The notes below the pieces were generated by a model, which worked only from the letters and a program-made list of their open reading frames with translations, was not told the DNA's origin and ran no database searches. From an uncultured Gemella sp. (GTDB taxonomy: Bacteria; Bacillota; Bacilli; Staphylococcales; Gemellaceae): DNA of 64,000 nt. This document shows, in pieces, positions 43,315 through 53,509 of the stretch. The stretch lies in the NCBI GenBank assembly GCA_900555985.1, contig USNF01000001.1:62001-126000 (forward strand), read 5' to 3'. Position 1 is the stretch's first letter; each line of letters starts with the position of its first letter. The position numbers and the translations under genes are program-made.

Positions 43315-45825
43315 TTATAAATGGTTTAAACTTCCAACTATAAATGATGGAGTAGTTTCTAATTTTTCTTTTGCTAATTTAAGAATTGGGTCATTTTTAT
43401 CTTTTATTTGAATTGTAAGGTCTTTTGAAATCTTTAGATATACAATGTTATTTTGTAAGGTTACAAATAAATATTTATCAAACAATTCATTTTCATTACT
43501 TAAATCAGTTTGATTAGAGTTAATACTAATTAATTCTGCATTAGGTAAATATGTTAAGATATCTTGTTTTGTGATATTTGTTCCACTATATTGACAATTT
43601 GCAGAAATGACTTTCATGTTTTTCATGTTAGGCAATTGTAAATATCGTGACCATCTACCTTCTATTTTTCCGTTATCTCTAAAAATTTCTTTACCGTCTA
43701 AATCACTATTTTTGTCAACAGGGTTAACTTCATTACTTGAAGTATATACTTTAGACATATCCATATTTTGTAATACAGTTAATAATTTTTCTTTTTTAGA
43801 TTTAACTTTATTAAAGATATTTCTAAAAGATGTAGTATCTAAATGTAAATCGGAAAATTTAAGATTTGCTTGTTGTTGTGATTTTAATGGAGTCCATCCA
43901 TTAGAAGTCATATAATCAAAATATTTTGTACCTTCAACGTTAATAATGAATGTAGAAATAGAAACTGGTTTTTCTTTTTCCATCCATTCTGTTAACATAG
44001 ATTCTTCAATAACATTAATACAATTTTCTGCTTTAACATCTATTAGTTGAGTACAATAATTGATATTTTTTGATGTAATGTTTGTATTAAAAAAGTCATT
44101 ATATCTGTTATAAATTTTATTTAATACAGTTTGTTTTACATCATCTGGTGTTTGTTTCCATGTAAATGTGTATAAAGTATCAAAATACTCATTTAAATCT
44201 TTTGTAAAGACTAAAGCATTTAAATAATAATATTTAAAATCAATTTTATTAACGTCTTCTTTATTATTTACAATTTGGATTTCTTTAAGGTTTCTGTTAA
44301 ATAAACCACCAATTCCATCACTATTTGTAAATTCAATAGCGCCATCTAATCCACGATTAACATCTTTATATAAAATATTAGGATAGAATTTTACTAAAGT
44401 ATTTTCATCATTAATATAGTTTAATTCATATTCTTTAATTTTATTTTGAACACTATCTTTTTGAGCAGATGTTAATTCTGTCCATTGTTTGGTATCTTTA
44501 TTAATATAGTAAGATAAGGTATCATCTAAAATCAAATTATTTACATTATTATTATATCTATATCCTAAAACAGAGTTTTTTAATGTATCTTTTTTAATAA
44601 TATAATATTTATTATCACCATTATACAAAGTAAGTTTTTCAAAATTTGTTGGAATGATTGGTTCGTTACCATATTCGTCTTTAATAGTTCCTAAAGAATA
44701 ATTAATAAGTTTTGTTGTGTCAAAATTATTAATTAAATTACTATATACTTCTGTAGATGCATTAATAAAACTATCAGAAATATTTTTAGGTAATTCTTTC
44801 CATTCACTAGAAACAAAATTATAATATTTTGTTTTAGTGTTATTTAAAATAATTTTTTTATTTGCATTATTTTCATTATCAATGAAATAGTTTTTTTGTC
44901 TTGATATATTTTCAATTGACATTTTAGTTGTTTCATCAGCAATATATGTATCAATTCTGCTATCAAAACTAAACGAATTAGTTAAATTTATATTTTGTGT
45001 TTGTATTTTATTAAAATCTGGTTTTTGAATTACTTTAAATAAAGAATTTTCATATTGTTTAGGAAGATTTACTGGCATATTTTCCCATTGTTTTGTTTGT
45101 AGGTTGTAATATTTTGATGCATTTTCATTAATGTATAAAATAAAATGATTATTAGGAATATCTTTATTATCTTCCGTAAAGACAGTATTGATTTCTTCTT
45201 GTGTTGTATAATTAATATAATATCCTATATTTGAAAGAATTATTTGTGAAATATTGCTGTTAACAAAATCTACATAAGGAACTACTTTATATGTATTTAA
45301 ATAATGTCCAAATATATCATATTCATTAATGGTATATTCTTTAGATGTATCAATTTCAGTAGGTAATTCAAAATTATCTTCTACAGGAGAGGTGAAATGT
45401 ACAAATTTTTCAAATGTACCTTGTTTAATTTTAAAACCTACATTAGAAGATAATTTGCCATTTAAAATATTTTTAATAACATGAGGTTGGCTAGGAATAT
45501 AATATACTCTTTCACTATATTCATTGTCAGATGTTTGACCATTAGAGATTTGATTTTTAATAAATGGTACAAGTAATTCAAAAGGATTAACAGAAATATT
45601 ATTAGCTTTAGCAATTTCTGAATTAATACCAATTTCTGTTTTGAATTTTTCAATAGAATCTTTAATTTCTTTAGAGGAGCCAGCTACTTCATTAATGGCA
45701 TTAACAGTAGATGTTTTGTCATCTGTTACAAGAGTATCTGTATTACCAATTTTTAATTTAAGAGCTTTAATGTCGCCAGCTACTGCTTGAGCAAAAAGTA
45801 TTAATCGTTTAACTCGATTATTCAT
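43315..45825 (-). CDS. Large repeat-containing tail/fibre protein
   Basis: 836 aa. The N-terminal coiled-coil part (GDIKALKLKIGNTDTLVTDD) is common in phage fibre proteins. The body holds about five imperfect repeats of the form YY-x-x-x-T-x-x-W-x-x-L/M-P/T: YYNLQTKQWENMPVNL, YYNFVSSEWKELPKNI, YYINKDTKQWTELTS, YFDYMTSNGWTPLKS and a shorter TFTWKQTPDDV. The C-terminal part carries GKIEGRWSRYLQLPNMKNMK. Asn-rich. Probably an adhesive fibre. A terminator lies downstream. Confidence 0.65.
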   Translation of the reverse strand: MNNRVKRLILFAQAVAGDIKALKLKIGNTDTLVTDDKTSTVNAINEVAGSSKEIKDSIEKFKTEIGINSEIAKANNISVNPFELLVPFIKNQISNGQTSDNEYSERVYYIPSQPHVIKNILNGKLSSNVGFKIKQGTFEKFVHFTSPVEDNFELPTEIDTSKEYTINEYDIFGHYLNTYKVVPYVDFVNSNISQIILSNIGYYINYTTQEEINTVFTEDNKDIPNNHFILYINENASKYYNLQTKQWENMPVNLPKQYENSLFKVIQKPDFNKIQTQNINLTNSFSFDSRIDTYIADETTKMSIENISRQKNYFIDNENNANKKIILNNTKTKYYNFVSSEWKELPKNISDSFINASTEVYSNLINNFDTTKLINYSLGTIKDEYGNEPIIPTNFEKLTLYNGDNKYYIIKKDTLKNSVLGYRYNNNVNNLILDDTLSYYINKDTKQWTELTSAQKDSVQNKIKEYELNYINDENTLVKFYPNILYKDVNRGLDGAIEFTNSDGIGGLFNRNLKEIQIVNNKEDVNKIDFKYYYLNALVFTKDLNEYFDTLYTFTWKQTPDDVKQTVLNKIYNRYNDFFNTNITSKNINYCTQLIDVKAENCINVIEESMLTEWMEKEKPVSISTFIINVEGTKYFDYMTSNGWTPLKSQQQANLKFSDLHLDTTSFRNIFNKVKSKKEKLLTVLQNMDMSKVYTSSNEVNPVDKNSDLDGKEIFRDNGKIEGRWSRYLQLPNMKNMKVISANCQYSGTNITKQDILTYLPNAELISINSNQTDLSNENELFDKYLFVTLQNNIVYLKISKDLTIQIKDKNDPILKLAKEKLETTPSFIVGSLNHL

Positions 45826-45851
45826 ATGAAAGAGTCCTTTCTAAAAATAAA

Positions 45852-46049
45852 TTATTGTTTAGCTGCTTCATATACAGCTACTAAATCTACGTCTTCGTCA
45901 GCATATTCTTGTACAATAGCTAAGACTTTTTGTTTAAATTCTTCGTCAGATTGCTTTGGTTCTACTACTGGAGCTTTTTTAGTAGTAATCGCATCTTTAA
46001 TATTAGAGAGAATTTCAATAATTTTTTCTAATGATTGTTTAGTAGTCAT
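45852..46049 (-). CDS. Small acidic structural-operon protein
   Basis: 65 aa. It has a helical start (TTKQSLEKIIEILSNIKDAI), a Pro-containing linker and an acidic helical end. It lies between two fibre genes, 26 bases upstream of the 43315 gene. Possibly a fibre assembly or joining peptide; no family is recognised. Confidence 0.58.
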   Translation of the reverse strand: MTTKQSLEKIIEILSNIKDAITTKKAPVVEPKQSDEEFKQKVLAIVQEYADEDVDLVAVYEAAKQ

Positions 46050-46055
46050 ATGATA

Positions 46056-46265
46056 CTAATTCCTTTCTTGTAGATAAACGGTAAGAAAGTCCTCTTCATG
46101 GAGTTCTTCTTCTTCGATTTCGTCTTTAATAGTTCTGACGACATCTCGAAGTTCTTTCCATTTTTTAATCGCATCATCAGGAGTATCAGCTGCCAATAAA
46201 TCATGCATTAATCTATAGACTTCTCTGTCTTCGCTGTTGAGGCATTGGTCGATAATATCAGGCAT
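46056..46265 (-). CDS. Small acidic protein
   Basis: 69 aa, helical and strongly acidic (DEIEEEELHEEDFLTVYLQE). It starts 25 bases after the terminator stem of the 46332 gene, behind aaaggac. Function unknown; with the 45852 gene it leads the next transcription segment. Confidence 0.58.
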   Translation of the reverse strand: MPDIIDQCLNSEDREVYRLMHDLLAADTPDDAIKKWKELRDVVRTIKDEIEEEELHEEDFLTVYLQERN

Positions 46266-46290
46266 TCGAATGTCCTTTCTATGTAAAAAT

Positions 46291-46322
46291 ATATAAGGGT
46301 GAAAGAAGCTTCACCCTTATAT
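46291..46322 (-). terminator. Terminator after the BspA-repeat protein gene
   Basis: atataagggtgaa (46291-46303) pairs with ttcacccttatat (46310-46322), followed on the minus strand by a T-run. Confidence 0.88.
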
Positions 46323-46331
46323 ATTACTTCG

Positions 46332-49300
46332 TTACCATTTAAATTTAATGTAATTATCTGGTAAATTTTCAGTTGTATATCCAGGTTTTAGATGTAAATC
46401 ATTAATTTGAATATCACGAATTACTAATTCTTTTAATGCACCGCAGTTTTCAAACATATTGTCTGTAGATACTGCATTATGATTATCTAAGCGAGGCAAG
46501 TTTACAAGTTTTTCACAATTAGCAAACATGCCGTCATATACATATACATTAGATAAATCTAAATTAGTAACTGTTGTTAATTGTTTACAACTATCGAATA
46601 CGGATTTACCCATTTTTACAATATGAGGTAAGTTAACTACTTCAAGTTTCGTATTATGGAAAGCAGAGTTAGCTAATGTTACATCATTAGGAATCCATAA
46701 ATCTTTTACGTCATTATGAATTGAGCCAGGGTTAACAACTGTAACAAATGGAGCATATACTTTTTCATGTCCAGCTAATTCTTTTTGTGTTTCGATAGAA
46801 ATAGGTCCACGACGATTGTATAACCAATAACCGCTAGGAGCTACTACTTTAGAAATACCATTAGCATATTCTTCTTTATAATCGCCCCAATAAATAACAT
46901 CATAATTATTTTCGAGAGCCATTACTTGATAGCCTTCAGGAATAGATAAGTCTCTAATAGAGCGTACATTTCTAATTAAAATATGTGTGATATTTTTATC
47001 ATTAGCAAACATATCTTTTAAATAGAAATCTTCATATGCTTCATTATCGACTACATTTAAATCTAATTCTGCGTCAATTAATGCATAGCAATTAGCAAAC
47101 ATATTACTCATATTAGATACGCCTGTTGTAGACATATTAGTAATATGTTTTAAAGAATTACATCCTTTAAACATAGCATTCGCATCTTGTTGAGATAATG
47201 CAACACCATCAATCGCTTCGATTGCGTTACAATTTTCAAACATAGAACGAGATACTTTTACATTGTCATAATGAATGGTTGGCAATGTTTCGAGCACAGA
47301 ACAATTTTTAAATGCTTGTTCAAAGTTTCTATTCATAGGTAATGTAATAGAATCTGCTAATGTCATAGAAGAACAATCTTTAAATAATTTGTTAGCAGTT
47401 GTAACTTTAGGACCATTAATCGTAGGAGCAGAATTAATACCTGAACATCCTTCAAATGCAGAGTTTAGATTTTTTACATTACTATAATTTAATGGAGGAA
47501 TCACACGAATTGAATGGCAATTACGTAACATAGCTTCCATAGATTCAGCATTAGCTGTGGAAGTCATATTAGGAACATATTTCAATGCGTTGCAACCATC
47601 AAACATAGACGTAAAATCTAAACAATTATCTGTTACTAAATCACCTATATTAATTAATGCAGAACAATTTTGGAATGTACCAGTTAAATCACGAGCAACG
47701 TGAGTGTCTAATTCAACAACATTTTTAAGTTGTTTAGAATTAGCAAATACATGATGACCGAATTCAATGACTTTAGGAGCTCTAAATTCTACTAAACGAG
47801 AATTAGCCAACGCATAGTTACCTAAATGCATTTCATTAGGGAACCACAAATGAGTTACTTCTGTATTAGTAAATAAAGAACTATCTGTTTCATCGGAATG
47901 TAATTCTGTTACGAATGGTGCATATACTTTTGGATGACCTTGTAATTCATGAATATCTTCAGCGGTAATTGGACCTTCATGCCGCCATAACCAATAATCA
48001 GCAGGTACTTGTAAATCCTCTTCTGTTTTAGCAGGACGAAGTTTATCAATAGTATCTTTGCTATCATTAATCATTTTAACTAAATCCATTAAACCTTTTA
48101 ATGCATCAATATTTAATGCCGTATTCGCTGGAGTAGGTAAATCAGTTACGAGTTGTTTGTTTCTATCTTCGATTAATACATCTGTATCAGTATCAATCCA
48201 TAAGTCTTCAATTTTGCCAATTAATTTAGCATTGGATTCTTTACAAGATTTTTCCCAAAAGATTTCAACTTCGAAATCATTATAGTAAAGAGCATTACCT
48301 TTTTCGTCTTTAAAATCTGTTTCAAAAACGATACGGTCAGATAATGTTTCATCATCTTGCCAACCATTATTAATAATGCGACTTAATGGTACTTCATAGC
48401 GACCTTCTTGTAATACTTTAGTTTTACATACTTCTGGGTCCCATTCCGTTAATTTAGCTTTAACGATTACTTTATAGTTAATAGGATATACCTTAGCATG
48501 TTTATCTGCATGGAATCCTTTTTTAACTGTTAATGCTGTGTGTTGGATATCAGATACTTCACGAATCATGTCGCCGAAAGCAACTGGTCTATTTTTAGAA
48601 TAATAGAAACCATCAACGTCAAAGACTTCTTTACCTTTTACATTAACGATTGCATTATCAGGAAAATCACCAAATGCTTGTGTATTATATTCATCAGTCA
48701 AATAGAATACGCCTTCACGACCAATCCGTAAATTTACTTTAATTTTAGAGGAGGCTTTATTGTCAGCATTTTTCCAATGAGCTGTATAAATACCAGTATC
48801 ATGTGGAATGAATTGTTCGCCTTCTGCTTCATACAAAGTAATGCCATAATATAAATCAGCTGCATCGATATCATAATTAGTAACTAACGCATTTTGACGA
48901 GAATCTTGCCCTTGTTTAGTATACTCTAATGCTTTATTCATATTATGTACATCGAGGGTAGCCATTTTATTCGTAGCAATAAATGTTACATCATAATAGT
49001 TAGCATCATCAGCATTTGTTAATGCTTCGATAATCATAACATAACGAACTTTAGTATTGCTTGTATCAGAATTATCATATTCTTTTAACAATGGATAATT
49101 AGATGGATTAGATTGTGCGGTAAAAGTAGATAAACCATTTAATCCATTTAATGCTTGTACGCCATTACGAGTGTTTGCATCAACTTCGCCATATGGGTCA
49201 AACATTTTAAATTCAGCTAAATGCATATCTTTAGATGCATCTACATTTAAAGGATATGATTCAGCTACTAATAAGCCATCATCTTTAGCCTGAATTGGGT

Positions 49301-50234
49301 TTTTAAAGTGAGTTAAATTCTTTTCATTAATAACGTAGCATTTTAAAGGACCAGGTTGACCGAACTTCTTAACTTTAATCATGATGTTGCCAAGATAATT
49401 TCTTTGATAAGAAGTTGGAATACGGAATGTAGTACCCACACCTTTTCCTACGGAATTAATTTTTCTTACAATCCAATGTGTATCATCATCAGTAGATGTA
49501 TGATATGTTTTTTGACCAGGATGAGTCGCAATAATTTCGCCCATAACAAAAGCTCCGTCTACGACAGAACCATAAGAACGATAAATATCTACTTCATCTT
49601 TAAGTACTCTGAAGTCTACGGCTGGCGTGAAAATAATCGTTTTGCCATCTTTAGAAGCTTCGACTACTTGTACTTGTCGAACTTTATTTTCTACTTTAGA
49701 ATGAAGAACAATATGGTCATCTTTTTTAAATAGTTTCCAATTATCCTCTGATACTATAATAGAAGTTTTTGTCATAGGGTCTTTAGAATCTTCAACAGAT
49801 GTTGCAACTACGTCTTTAATATGACGAGGCATTTGACGACGGAATGGGTCGTAAAAACCTTCATAGGTTGCATAACTTTTGCCAAGACCTGCGGAAGCAA
49901 TTTCTGCTCTGAGTTCATATACTTCAGATTTCAATGAGGCAATCGCTGCATTATATGCATTACGCATTGCTTCTGTGTCATTATTGAGCAATGCTCCCTT
50001 AACGGCAGGAAAGAAATAACTTTCTGGTTTGCCGTTAAGATTCATAGCATTACGTACTGTTGTTCTATCTTCAGGAGATACAGCAACAGCAATATTTTCA
50101 GAAGGAACACCGCCGACATGAGTTGTATCATTTGCGGATTCACTGTTATAAATAAATCCTTTGACGTGGAGATACTCTTCAATGTCATGCATATTTAGCA
50201 TTGAGATACCGACTTTAGTAAATCTTTCTGCCAT
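46332..50234 (-). CDS. Giant virion protein with BspA/DUF285-type leucine-rich repeats
   Basis: 1300 aa. The N-terminal 700 residues are beta-rich, fibre-like domains, with a helical segment (VKGALLNNDTEAMRNAYNAA) early on. The C-terminal part has about a dozen 23-25 aa BspA/DUF285 repeats of the form M/F-F-x-x-C/N-x-x-L (e.g. MFDGCNALKYVPNM, MFANCYALIDAEL). A module YWLWRHEGPI...GHPKVYAPFVT before the first repeat block recurs as YWLYNRRGPI...GHEKVYAPFVT before a second. BspA repeats mediate surface binding in bacteria, so this is probably a receptor-binding tail fibre. A terminator follows. Confidence 0.75.
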   Translation of the reverse strand: MAERFTKVGISMLNMHDIEEYLHVKGFIYNSESANDTTHVGGVPSENIAVAVSPEDRTTVRNAMNLNGKPESYFFPAVKGALLNNDTEAMRNAYNAAIASLKSEVYELRAEIASAGLGKSYATYEGFYDPFRRQMPRHIKDVVATSVEDSKDPMTKTSIIVSEDNWKLFKKDDHIVLHSKVENKVRQVQVVEASKDGKTIIFTPAVDFRVLKDEVDIYRSYGSVVDGAFVMGEIIATHPGQKTYHTSTDDDTHWIVRKINSVGKGVGTTFRIPTSYQRNYLGNIMIKVKKFGQPGPLKCYVINEKNLTHFKNPIQAKDDGLLVAESYPLNVDASKDMHLAEFKMFDPYGEVDANTRNGVQALNGLNGLSTFTAQSNPSNYPLLKEYDNSDTSNTKVRYVMIIEALTNADDANYYDVTFIATNKMATLDVHNMNKALEYTKQGQDSRQNALVTNYDIDAADLYYGITLYEAEGEQFIPHDTGIYTAHWKNADNKASSKIKVNLRIGREGVFYLTDEYNTQAFGDFPDNAIVNVKGKEVFDVDGFYYSKNRPVAFGDMIREVSDIQHTALTVKKGFHADKHAKVYPINYKVIVKAKLTEWDPEVCKTKVLQEGRYEVPLSRIINNGWQDDETLSDRIVFETDFKDEKGNALYYNDFEVEIFWEKSCKESNAKLIGKIEDLWIDTDTDVLIEDRNKQLVTDLPTPANTALNIDALKGLMDLVKMINDSKDTIDKLRPAKTEEDLQVPADYWLWRHEGPITAEDIHELQGHPKVYAPFVTELHSDETDSSLFTNTEVTHLWFPNEMHLGNYALANSRLVEFRAPKVIEFGHHVFANSKQLKNVVELDTHVARDLTGTFQNCSALINIGDLVTDNCLDFTSMFDGCNALKYVPNMTSTANAESMEAMLRNCHSIRVIPPLNYSNVKNLNSAFEGCSGINSAPTINGPKVTTANKLFKDCSSMTLADSITLPMNRNFEQAFKNCSVLETLPTIHYDNVKVSRSMFENCNAIEAIDGVALSQQDANAMFKGCNSLKHITNMSTTGVSNMSNMFANCYALIDAELDLNVVDNEAYEDFYLKDMFANDKNITHILIRNVRSIRDLSIPEGYQVMALENNYDVIYWGDYKEEYANGISKVVAPSGYWLYNRRGPISIETQKELAGHEKVYAPFVTVVNPGSIHNDVKDLWIPNDVTLANSAFHNTKLEVVNLPHIVKMGKSVFDSCKQLTTVTNLDLSNVYVYDGMFANCEKLVNLPRLDNHNAVSTDNMFENCGALKELVIRDIQINDLHLKPGYTTENLPDNYIKFKW

Positions 50235-50237
50235 TAT

Positions 50238-53200
50238 CTATTCGTTTCTCCATTCTAAAATAATTTTTTTAGGTTTAGGTGAGTATGGTTTGCCACCATT
50301 ATGTTTCTTATATTCTTCTGCTGCTTGCGGATTAGTTTTTAAATAATCATTCAATGGGTCAGAGATAATTTCTTCAATATGATAAGGAGAATTAATTGTG
50401 ATTTTTCCTCTATACATATCTTTTGTATATGTAAATGTAGAAGCATCATTATCTCGTAAACCTAAGAATAATCCGTCAAGGTAAATTAGAATTTCATCAT
50501 TTGTTTCTAAGATTGCTGGGTCTAATTCATTACCAGTAATATCAATCGAGAAACCATCATTAGTAGGAGGAACTTCTAAATATGTTTCTATTCTATCTAA
50601 ATCTTGTTTTACTTCGATTAAAATTTTATCTGTTTCTGAATGTTCCATAACACGCAAAGAACCATCTACATGATACATTGCCTCACCAAGTTCGTTACGA
50701 ATCACTTCGTAAGGGAATGTGTCTTTGCCACCAACTATTTTTGTAAGTGAAGAGTTAAAAGAAATAGTATAGTTGTCAACAATTGTAAAAGCACTTTGCG
50801 GTTGTCTTACACCATCTATATAAACTGATACACGACCAGGATAAAGAGATACTCTATCGTTAGGATTTGCATCAGGGACATCGGTTCGGTAAGTCTTATA
50901 TACATTAATCGTATTTGGAACGATATGTTTTTCGTCTAAAATAATACGTTTGCAATAAGACTCACTTGGAGCATCGACAGTTTCAATTACGTAAGTAACC
51001 ATAGCTGGAGCTTGTACAGGAGAAGGTAAGCTAAAACCAAGTCCATCTGCGTTTTCATTAACGTAATATTGTCTAATGCCATCTATATAAACAGAAAGTA
51101 AGCCATAATTTGGCTCAAACTTATCTGGAATTTTAAAACGACGATTGTCAGTAGTGTATTTGTTTTGACCACCATCTAAGAAAATATTTTTAATAATGAG
51201 TGGTTGACCTGAAAAAGCTGTATATTTAAAAGCATATACATCAAGTCTATCGGAAAATTCATCGAAATGAATATTATAATTAGCTAATTTGTCATTATTT
51301 AATAAGACAGATGTTCTGGCATTTTGATAGGAATGACAGAAACATTCTAACTCATCGATAATTAATTTATCTTTTGTATTAGCTGGGTCATATTTAATCC
51401 ATCCAGAAGTATCTTTACCTTGAGGGTCTTCAGATGTAATCCAGATGTAATAATCACCGATAACATTGCCATTAACTACATCTTTAATAAAGAATTTAAT
51501 TTCATTAGTATTGCCTTTTATTTCTTCTGGTTTACCATGTTGATAAATAGAAGTTTCGTTATTTAATAAAAAGCCATTTAAATATACTAATGTTTCGTTA
51601 AATTTGCCTGTAATCATAGCAGGCAATGCATTTGTATCACTAAAGAAACGATTGTATCTATCTTTAAGTAATGTGTATGTTTGCCCTTCATGGATGCCAT
51701 TAATAGTTAAAGTACCAGCATTTTGATTACGAATAATGTCTTCGTTTTTAACTAGAATGCCATCAATGAAAGCGATAATAGTATCTGTTGGTTTAACATC
51801 TACATTATCATAAATAATAACACCATCAGTTGGTACATGACCAGAACCATTTTTGACTCGCATAGTAAATGCTGGGTCTGATTCTTCACCTTGTAATTCG
51901 GCTACCGCCCAAACAGTATCTCGTGGACAATCTGGAATTGTATAATTTTTATTATTTTCAAATACTAATCCATCTTGTTGCGTAATCACTTCACCACCAA
52001 TAAATAATAGTGGGTCTTTATAATAATCACGAGATAATGTAATATGGCCCTTACGATTAATATCTACATCGTAAACATAACCAAATTCACGAATAACAGA
52101 ATGGAATCCAGTTAATTCCATACCTTGTGTACTATCTTGAATGGTAATTATTTTTTCTTGGTCATCTTCTGTATAAGTATTATCTTCTAAGTTATAGCCA
52201 TTAATGAATACATTGTGTGGGGCTGCAAAATTAGGAACATAATAGGATGTTTCTTTTTTGCCATTCCATACATGCTTCATTTGACCAGTTGTTTTAAAAG
52301 AACCAAATTCAAAAGATACAATAAGAACATAATCAAAATTTTGAGAATATCCATGATTTAAGAATACGCCATCTCTGGTTTTTGTGTAACCGCCATCACC
52401 AATAATTTTTTCTGGCAATAGTAATTCACCTAGAGGAGAATCTCCTTTAAAACCATAGAGTTCAAAATTTTGTTCATCGAACTTAATCTTAGTTGTATTT
52501 CTGTCGTCTCTGTCTATTTTAACTAACCGTTTTTTGATATGTCGTAAACGATTAGAATTAACGTGGATGAGTGATGGACGTTGTTCATAAATTTTACTTT
52601 TCGGATATTGGATACAAACATTAGATACAGTTTGATAGGTAAAGTCTAATTTTCTATCTAAAAATACACGGTCGATATTAATATTAGGAACTAAGAATTG
52701 ACTTAGTTTCGTATAATCTTCATCTGTACTTTTAAATATATGACTAGCAAATGTTTCTGGAATAACGCCATCGACTGGACATACACCGTCTTGACAAGTA
52801 TGACAGATGCCGCCATCCATACCATTATTTACTTTTCCAACATCCCATGTATGACCATCACCGTGAAATTCAGAGCCAGCTGGAACATCAACTTTATTTT
52901 GTTTGTCTTCTTCGAGTTGAGTCTCGAAGTCATCTGCATTGTAATCCTTAATAACACTATTTCCAATGGAGTTTAATGGTGAAATTAATTTATGATTTTC
53001 AAACGCAGACATATCGAATTGGGAACCGTCCTGAATTAACGACCTAATTGGTTTCCACGTTGAACCATCGAAATACATTAGAATATCATTATTAATCCAT
53101 AACTGACCTAATACTGGATTAGAGCTAGGATTAATATTTGTAATTTGGTCTGTGATTTGGAATTTTTCTGAGAAGAGATTTTCCCAAATCCCAGTATTTT

Positions 53201-53405
53201 TATGATATCGTTTTAATGCATTTTCTTTTAAATTTAACCATAAAGCGCCATCAATTTTAGCGTCAGGAGTACCTTTTTCTTCAGTAGGCGTATCTAGTAA
53301 ATGGCGAATCGCTTCGTAATTTTTAGATAAATCCTCATTATAAAATAATTCAGATTGCCTACCTTTATTGAACTTCCTATCGTAAGGTAACGTCAAAAAG
53401 TACAC
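50238..53405 (-). CDS. Large fibre/baseplate protein with repeated YIDG beta modules
   Basis: About 1055 aa; GTG 53405 is the longest start, but TTG 53396 sits at better spacing from AGGTG. The N-terminal 120 aa contain two phage-fibre repeats (GALWLNLKENALKRYHKNTG; GQLWINNDILMYFDGSTWKP). A Cys motif, ICHTCQDGVCPVDG (C201, C204, C209), follows. The rest has at least five modules of the form V-x-Y/F-I-D/N-G: VFINGYNLE, IAFIDGILV, VYLNGFLLN, VYIDGIRQ, VYIDGVRQ and IYLDGLFLG. It stops 4 bases before the next gene's start. Probably a long tail fibre or a scaffold for it. Confidence 0.72.
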   Translation of the reverse strand: MYFLTLPYDRKFNKGRQSELFYNEDLSKNYEAIRHLLDTPTEEKGTPDAKIDGALWLNLKENALKRYHKNTGIWENLFSEKFQITDQITNINPSSNPVLGQLWINNDILMYFDGSTWKPIRSLIQDGSQFDMSAFENHKLISPLNSIGNSVIKDYNADDFETQLEEDKQNKVDVPAGSEFHGDGHTWDVGKVNNGMDGGICHTCQDGVCPVDGVIPETFASHIFKSTDEDYTKLSQFLVPNINIDRVFLDRKLDFTYQTVSNVCIQYPKSKIYEQRPSLIHVNSNRLRHIKKRLVKIDRDDRNTTKIKFDEQNFELYGFKGDSPLGELLLPEKIIGDGGYTKTRDGVFLNHGYSQNFDYVLIVSFEFGSFKTTGQMKHVWNGKKETSYYVPNFAAPHNVFINGYNLEDNTYTEDDQEKIITIQDSTQGMELTGFHSVIREFGYVYDVDINRKGHITLSRDYYKDPLLFIGGEVITQQDGLVFENNKNYTIPDCPRDTVWAVAELQGEESDPAFTMRVKNGSGHVPTDGVIIYDNVDVKPTDTIIAFIDGILVKNEDIIRNQNAGTLTINGIHEGQTYTLLKDRYNRFFSDTNALPAMITGKFNETLVYLNGFLLNNETSIYQHGKPEEIKGNTNEIKFFIKDVVNGNVIGDYYIWITSEDPQGKDTSGWIKYDPANTKDKLIIDELECFCHSYQNARTSVLLNNDKLANYNIHFDEFSDRLDVYAFKYTAFSGQPLIIKNIFLDGGQNKYTTDNRRFKIPDKFEPNYGLLSVYIDGIRQYYVNENADGLGFSLPSPVQAPAMVTYVIETVDAPSESYCKRIILDEKHIVPNTINVYKTYRTDVPDANPNDRVSLYPGRVSVYIDGVRQPQSAFTIVDNYTISFNSSLTKIVGGKDTFPYEVIRNELGEAMYHVDGSLRVMEHSETDKILIEVKQDLDRIETYLEVPPTNDGFSIDITGNELDPAILETNDEILIYLDGLFLGLRDNDASTFTYTKDMYRGKITINSPYHIEEIISDPLNDYLKTNPQAAEEYKKHNGGKPYSPKPKKIILEWRNE

Positions 53406-53471
53406 CTACTTTCTTTATGCTTAAAACACTAGGAAAAGTTTGTTCAATGTATATATTACTATATTATAAAA

Positions 53472-53509
53472 AATAATCCTAGTCATATTTTAAATAACTA
53501 GGATTATTT
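53472..53509 (-). terminator. Terminator of the radical SAM operon
   Basis: aataatcctagt (53472-53483) pairs with actaggattatt (53497-53508), directly after the stop of the 53510 gene. The remaining 66 bases before the fibre gene include TATAAT-like boxes on the minus strand (near 53463-53470) that could start its transcription. Confidence 0.85.
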
